Below, piece after piece: positions 6,815 to 10,404 of a stretch of 10,404 bases of DNA; the stretch's first letter is position 1, and each line of letters opens with the position of its first letter. The notes beneath the pieces are model-generated. The model worked only from the letters and a program-made list of their open reading frames with translations. It had not been told where the DNA came from and ran no database searches. The DNA lies in NCBI GenBank assembly GCA_030039005.1, contig JASHQT010000100.1, positions 1-10,404 on the forward strand. Direction: 5' to 3'. This DNA comes from Bryobacteraceae bacterium. GTDB taxonomy: Bacteria > Acidobacteriota > Terriglobia > Bryobacterales > Bryobacteraceae. A program made the translations under genes and the position numbers.

Positions 6815-6819
6815 CCACA

Positions 6820-7632
6820 ATGCGTTTCGTCGTCACTTCCCTTCTTCTCACTGGCGCTTTCGTTACCGGCGCGGCTTTTGTTACCGGCACAGCGGGCGGC
6901 GCCACGCTCACCGATCCCGACTCCTCTCAGATCGATCAGATCATCGCGAAGTTCGCGGCCAAGGAAGCCGAGTTCGCCAAGGCCCGCAGCAACTACACGT
7001 ACAAACAGACCGCCAAGGTGGAAACGCTCGACGATGGCGGCGGCGTCACCGGCAGATGGGAAGAGGTGACCGACATCATCTTCTCGCCCGAAGGCGCGCG
7101 CATCGAGCGCGTCACCTACGCGCCGCCCAACACGTTGACCGCGATTTCGCTCGACCCCGGCGACATCCAGGATCTCCGCAACGTGCAGCCGTTCGTGCTC
7201 ACCACCGACGAACTGCCCAAATATCTGATCCGCTACCTCGGCCGCGAGCAGCTCGACGAAATCTCCACCTACGCCTTCGCCGTCAAGCCGAAGAGGATGG
7301 ATTCCGGCCAGCGCTATTTCGAGGGCATCGTCTGGGTGGACGATCGTGACCTGCAAATCGTCAAGAGCTACGGACGCGGCGAGGGCGCCAAGCAAAATGC
7401 CGATCATCAGTATCCCAAGTTCGAAACGTATCGCGAGCAGATCGACGGCAAGTATTGGTTCCCCACGTACACGATCGCCAATTCGACGCTGCACTTCCGC
7501 GATAACGACCAGCGCATCCGCATGGTGGTCAAATACGAGGACTACAAGCAGTTCAAGTCGAACGTGCAAATCAAGTACGACGTGGACGATCCGTCGAAGA
7601 CGCCTTCCACCACTACGCCCCCGAACAAGTAG
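6820..7632 (+). CDS. Exported LolA/outer-membrane lipoprotein-sorting-like protein
   Basis: A 270-residue exported protein with a signal peptide in residues 1-28 whose hydrophobic core contains a duplicated AFVTG unit. The mature region starts with a helix (about 37-58), then long amphipathic strands: YTYKQTAKVETLD (60-71), VTDIIFSPEGARIERVTYAP (83-102), the DIQDLRNVQPFVLT turn (115-128), YFEGIVWVDDRDLQIVKSYGRG (167-187), KFETYREQIDGKYWFPTY (200-217) and IRMVVKYEDYKQF (233-245). The 'modified substrate, WVDD..L.IVK, then DGKYWFPTY' order matches proteins often annotated as outer-membrane lipoprotein-sorting (LolA/LolB-like half-barrel) in acidobacteria, from memory. Such proteins bind lipid or lipoprotein in the periplasm, but this family is not characterised. 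The C-terminus is a Pro/Thr-rich tail. The helicase gene follows 11 nt later, likely in the same operon. Confidence 0.72.
   Translation: MRFVVTSLLLTGAFVTGAAFVTGTAGGATLTDPDSSQIDQIIAKFAAKEAEFAKARSNYTYKQTAKVETLDDGGGVTGRWEEVTDIIFSPEGARIERVTYAPPNTLTAISLDPGDIQDLRNVQPFVLTTDELPKYLIRYLGREQLDEISTYAFAVKPKRMDSGQRYFEGIVWVDDRDLQIVKSYGRGEGAKQNADHQYPKFETYREQIDGKYWFPTYTIANSTLHFRDNDQRIRMVVKYEDYKQFKSNVQIKYDVDDPSKTPSTTTPPNK
6856..6891 (+). repeat. 18-nt direct tandem repeat within the signal peptide
   Basis: Two 18-nt units (6856-6873 and 6874-6891) encode AFVTGA and AFVTGT in the hydrophobic core. They share 14 of 18 bases, with one difference near the start and three at the end. Because the unit is a multiple of three, the frame is kept and the h-region is simply lengthened. 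Confidence 0.8.
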
Positions 7633-7643
7633 CGACCAAATCA

Positions 7644-10010
7644 TTGACGCTCGCCCCGCTTCCCATCGACGGTCTGCTGCCGTCGATTCGAACTTCACTG
7701 GCGAGCAGGCCGAATCTGGTGATCGAAGCGCCCCCCGGCGCCGGCAAAACCACGCGCGTTCCTCCGGCTTTACTCGAGATCGTCCGTGGCGACGTGCTCG
7801 TGCTCGAGCCGCGCAGGCTCGCCGCTCGATTGGCCGCACGCCGCGTGGCGCAGGAGCGCGGGGAAAAGCTCGGGCGTACGGTCGGCTATCAAGTCCGCTT
7901 CGAACAGGTCGCTGGCGCCGGCACCCGGCTCCGCTTCCTCACCGAAGGCATTCTCACTCGCCGTCTGATTTCCGATCCGCTGCTCGCTGGCGTCGATGCC
8001 GTGGTGCTGGATGAGTTTCACGAGCGGCATCTCGAAACCGACCTCGCTCTCGCCCTGCTCGATCGACTGCGGCGCACCGCCCGGCCCGGCCTGAAACTCG
8101 TGGTGATGTCCGCCACGCTCGATGCCGCGCCCATCGCGGCGTATCTCGGCGGCTGCCCCATCCTTCGCTCGGAAGGCCGGCTGTTCGATCTTGAAATCGC
8201 CCACCAGCCTTACTCGGCGCTGCCGCTCGAAAAACAGGTCGCCGCGGCGCTCGAAACGTTGCTGGCGCAGCCCACACGTCCGATGCAGGGCGACGTTCTC
8301 GTGTTTCTGCCGGGCGCCGCGGAAATCCGGCGCGCCGAGCGCGAGTGCCGCGCGATCGCGGCGAAATGCAGCCTGTTGGTGCTGCCGCTCTATGGCGATC
8401 TTTCGGCCGCCGAGCAGGACCGCGCCATTGCCCCGGCCCCGCTGCGCAAGGTGATCCTCGCCACGAACGTCGCCGAAAGCTCCATCACCATCGAAGGCGT
8501 CACCGCCGTGATCGACAGCGGGCTCGCGCGCATCGCGAGCGATTCGCCGTGGTCAGGACTACCCAAGCTCGACGTCGGACGCATCAGCAAAGCTTCAGCC
8601 ACGCAGCGCGCCGGCCGTGCCGCGCGCACCGCCCCGGGTCGCGTGATCCGCCTTTACACCCTTGAAGATTTTCACCGCCGGCGCGAGCAGGATCTTCCGG
8701 AAATCCAGCGGCGCGAACTTTCCGAATTGTGCCTCACGCTGCGCGCGATGGACATTGGCGATCCGTTGAAACTCCACTGGCTGGACCCTCCGCCCACAGC
8801 CGCGGTAGCTCGCGCCGAAGACCTGCTTTCGCGGCTGGGCGCGGTTGGCAACCGCGCCGGCGAACTTGCCCGTTATCCACTCCACCCGCGCTTAGCGCGC
8901 CTGGTCGTCGACGCTTCCGAGCGCGGAGCAAGTGAAGAAGGTTGCCGCGCTGCCGCGATCCTAAGCTCCGGCGCTCGCACGCCTTCCTCGGACTTGATCT
9001 CCATTCTGGATGCACCCTTCGACCCGGCCACACAGCGCCATCTCGAACAGATTCGCCGTCTCGTCAAACCTTCGAAATCCCTCGTGCACGATCCGCATGC
9101 GATCGCGCTTTCCGTTCTGACTGCGTTTCCCGATAGAGTCGCGCGGCGTCGCAAAGACAATCAGTTGTTGCTTGCCTCGGGCGGTTCCGCGCTGCTCGAA
9201 GGCGAAACGCGCGCCGAATTTTTGATAGCCATCGACATCGAAGATCGTAGCGAGCACGCTCTGCCACTGGTTCGCCTGTATTGCGCCATCCAACCGGCCT
9301 GGCTGCTCGATCTGTTTCCCGATCGCATCACCGAACGCGCGGGCGTCGAATGGAACCGCTCGGCCGAGCGCGTGGAAGCCGTGAGCGCGCTGCTGTACGA
9401 CAATCTCGTGATCGAGGAAACGCGCAGCGGCGCGCCCGATCCCGAGCAGGCGGCCGCAATGCTCGCCGAGCGCGCGCTTGAAGCCGGCGTCGAGCGCTTC
9501 GTCGATCGCGACGAACTGGAGCAGTTCCTAGCGCGTCTTGCATTCGCCTCCGAGCACGCCTCGATTCCCAAAGTGGATGCCGAGGGCGCGTTCCGCGAGT
9601 TGTGCCGGGGCCTGAAGAGTTTCGCGGAATTGAAAGGCGCGGCACCGTCCTTGATCCCCGCGATCGAGCAGCTCGCGGGGTCGAGAATCCTCAACGAAAT
9701 CGCACCCGCGCGCATTCGCCTGCCCAACGGCCGCCAGACCAAAGTCAATTACGAATTCGGCAAGCCGCCCTGGATCGCCTCGCGCTTGCAGGACTTTCTC
9801 GGCCTCGGCGAAACGCCGCGCATCGCGCGCGGCAAAGTCCCGCTTGTGGTGCATCTCCTCGCGCCCAACAAGCGCCCGGTGCAAACCACGACCGATCTCG
9901 CTGGTTTCTGGCAGCGTCTTTATCCGCAAGTGCGGCGCGAGCTGAGCCGCCGCTATCCCAAGCACGCCTGGCCCGAAGATCCGTCCCAAGGGGATATACT
10001 TTCTGACTGA
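7644..10010 (+). CDS. hrpB: ATP-dependent helicase HrpB
   Basis: A 788-residue DExH helicase of the HrpA/HrpB group, near the usual length of about 800. Walker A is APPGAGKTT (29-37), motif II is the HrpB-typical DEFH (123-126), motif III is SAT (156-158), motif V is TNVAESSITIEG (274-285) and motif VI is QRAGRAAR (321-328). The ratchet/HA2-like region follows (about 355-460), and the HrpB-specific C-terminal domain ends with RPVQTTTDLAGFWQRLYPQVRRELSRRYPKHAWPEDP (744-780), which clearly separates HrpB from HrpA. Its role in bacteria is not settled; RNA-related ATPase activity is assumed for the family. The start is a TTG at 7644, chosen because it gives the expected short lead-in before Walker A; no Shine-Dalgarno is obvious. 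In motif VI the second GR is AR (Ala327), an uncommon change. It starts 11 nt after the previous gene. Confidence 0.95.
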   Translation: MTLAPLPIDGLLPSIRTSLASRPNLVIEAPPGAGKTTRVPPALLEIVRGDVLVLEPRRLAARLAARRVAQERGEKLGRTVGYQVRFEQVAGAGTRLRFLTEGILTRRLISDPLLAGVDAVVLDEFHERHLETDLALALLDRLRRTARPGLKLVVMSATLDAAPIAAYLGGCPILRSEGRLFDLEIAHQPYSALPLEKQVAAALETLLAQPTRPMQGDVLVFLPGAAEIRRAERECRAIAAKCSLLVLPLYGDLSAAEQDRAIAPAPLRKVILATNVAESSITIEGVTAVIDSGLARIASDSPWSGLPKLDVGRISKASATQRAGRAARTAPGRVIRLYTLEDFHRRREQDLPEIQRRELSELCLTLRAMDIGDPLKLHWLDPPPTAAVARAEDLLSRLGAVGNRAGELARYPLHPRLARLVVDASERGASEEGCRAAAILSSGARTPSSDLISILDAPFDPATQRHLEQIRRLVKPSKSLVHDPHAIALSVLTAFPDRVARRRKDNQLLLASGGSALLEGETRAEFLIAIDIEDRSEHALPLVRLYCAIQPAWLLDLFPDRITERAGVEWNRSAERVEAVSALLYDNLVIEETRSGAPDPEQAAAMLAERALEAGVERFVDRDELEQFLARLAFASEHASIPKVDAEGAFRELCRGLKSFAELKGAAPSLIPAIEQLAGSRILNEIAPARIRLPNGRQTKVNYEFGKPPWIASRLQDFLGLGETPRIARGKVPLVVHLLAPNKRPVQTTTDLAGFWQRLYPQVRRELSRRYPKHAWPEDPSQGDILSD

Positions 10011-10014
10011 GGAG
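10009..10014 (+). promoter_or_regulatory. Ribosome binding site for the dienelactone hydrolase gene
   Basis: GAGGAG ends 6 nt before the ATG at 10021 and overlaps the last two bases of the hrpB stop codon. This supports a shared transcript and fixes the start. A TATACT at 9995-10000, inside the end of hrpB, resembles a -10 but has no -35. Confidence 0.8.
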
Positions 10015-10020
10015 ACCTCC

Positions 10021-10404
10021 ATGTCTGACGAAATCAAAGATCCCCAGAACACCGACGAATCATCGAGCGATTTTTCGCGCCGTCACTTCGTGACGAGTTC
10101 CGTTGCCGGCCTCGCCGCCGCCGCGACCGCTACGGCTGCATCCGTGGTCGAAACCGACGTCGAAATCAAGACCCCCGACGGCACCTGCGATGCCGCATTC
10201 TTTCATCCGGCCTCCGGCTCGCATCCTGGCGTTCTCATCTGGACCGACGCGTTCGGTCTGCGGCCCTCTTTCCGCGGTATAGGCAAGCGCCTGGCGGCGC
10301 AAGGATACTCGGTCTTGGTGCCCAATCCCTTTTATCGCGTGGGAAAGGCACCTTTCTTCGAAGACGCTTCCACCGTCAATTTTGGCAGGGACCGAGCCAA
10401 AATC
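10021..10404 (+). CDS. Dienelactone hydrolase family protein with Tat signal (3' end outside window)
   Basis: The first 128 residues of an alpha/beta-hydrolase. A 17-residue acidic, polar lead (MSDEIKDPQNTDESSSD) precedes the twin-arginine SRRHFVTSS (Arg20, Arg21) and an Ala-rich hydrophobic stretch (29-41), a typical Tat signal for export of a folded protein. The mature part starts VVETDVEIKTPDG and continues with the family's first strands and the nucleophile-side elbow region: HPGVLIWTDAFGLRPSFRGIGKRLAAQGYSVLVPNPFYR (68-106). This agrees with the dienelactone hydrolase family (carboxymethylenebutenolidase-like), which opens cyclic esters. The catalytic Cys/Ser, Asp and His lie beyond the window, so activity cannot be checked. 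It is 10 nt after hrpB and probably in its operon. Confidence 0.88.
   Translation, partial: MSDEIKDPQNTDESSSDFSRRHFVTSSVAGLAAAATATAASVVETDVEIKTPDGTCDAAFFHPASGSHPGVLIWTDAFGLRPSFRGIGKRLAAQGYSVLVPNPFYRVGKAPFFEDASTVNFGRDRAKI

Noticed and set aside
6697..7839. A 380-codon open frame on the minus strand opposite the LolA-like gene
   Set aside because: It is a shadow of GC-rich codon use: the plus strand has a recognisable protein with signal peptide and Shine-Dalgarno, while the minus product has low-complexity Arg/Val/Leu composition and no family resemblance.
9161..9748. A 195-codon minus-strand frame inside hrpB
   Set aside because: Ser/Arg-rich composition typical of an antisense frame in GC-rich DNA; hrpB is complete on the other strand.
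9995..10000. TATACT near the end of hrpB as a promoter for the dienelactone hydrolase
   Set aside because: No -35 at a usable distance, and the 10-nt gap with a Shine-Dalgarno over the stop codon points to co-transcription.

Overview
The window is a stretch of GC-rich bacterial chromosome holding eleven protein-coding genes. Two are cut by the window edges: a CDP-alcohol phosphatidyltransferase on the left and a dienelactone hydrolase on the right. I see no rRNA, tRNA, CRISPR array, insertion sequence, integrase or phage gene. A soil acidobacterium of the Solibacter/Bryobacter type would fit. The grounds are the high-GC third positions, the exported LolA-like protein at 6820-7632 (a family I associate with Acidobacteria), and the number of exported single-domain proteins. 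This placement comes from recall of family distribution, not from a search.

Layout. Bases 1-528 (+) carry the phosphatidyltransferase fragment. It runs tail-to-tail into a multipass membrane protein resembling the LPG-synthase flippase domain (490-1497, -), and the two reading frames overlap by 39 bases. The membrane protein is the second gene of a minus-strand pair; the first is an NDUFA9/NmrA-like atypical SDR (1494-2408), with an ATGA stop/start overlap. Bases 2529-3580 hold two paralogous membrane-anchored small proteins facing each other tail-to-tail, probably with a split beta-barrel flavin-type fold. Bases 3795-5986 (+) hold a short/branched-chain acyl-CoA dehydrogenase followed after 2 nt by an exported amidohydrolase-2 family protein. 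A secreted protein of unknown function follows at 6110-6703. Bases 6820-10404 (+) form a tight run: an exported LolA-like protein, the ATP-dependent helicase HrpB, and a Tat-exported dienelactone hydrolase, with gaps of 11 and 10 nt.

How the genes work together. Most are metabolic or envelope genes without one obvious shared pathway. The left end has a lipid and membrane theme: phospholipid head-group transfer, a flippase-like membrane protein and its SDR partner. The middle has an acyl-CoA oxidation step tied to an exported hydrolase. The right end mixes an envelope protein, an RNA helicase-like protein and an exported hydrolase. The most notable points are the inverted paralog pair of likely outward-facing split-barrel proteins, departures from consensus in two catalytic motifs (the CDP-alcohol motif and HrpB motif VI), and an 18-nt duplication inside a signal peptide. 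I found no convincing new multi-gene system.
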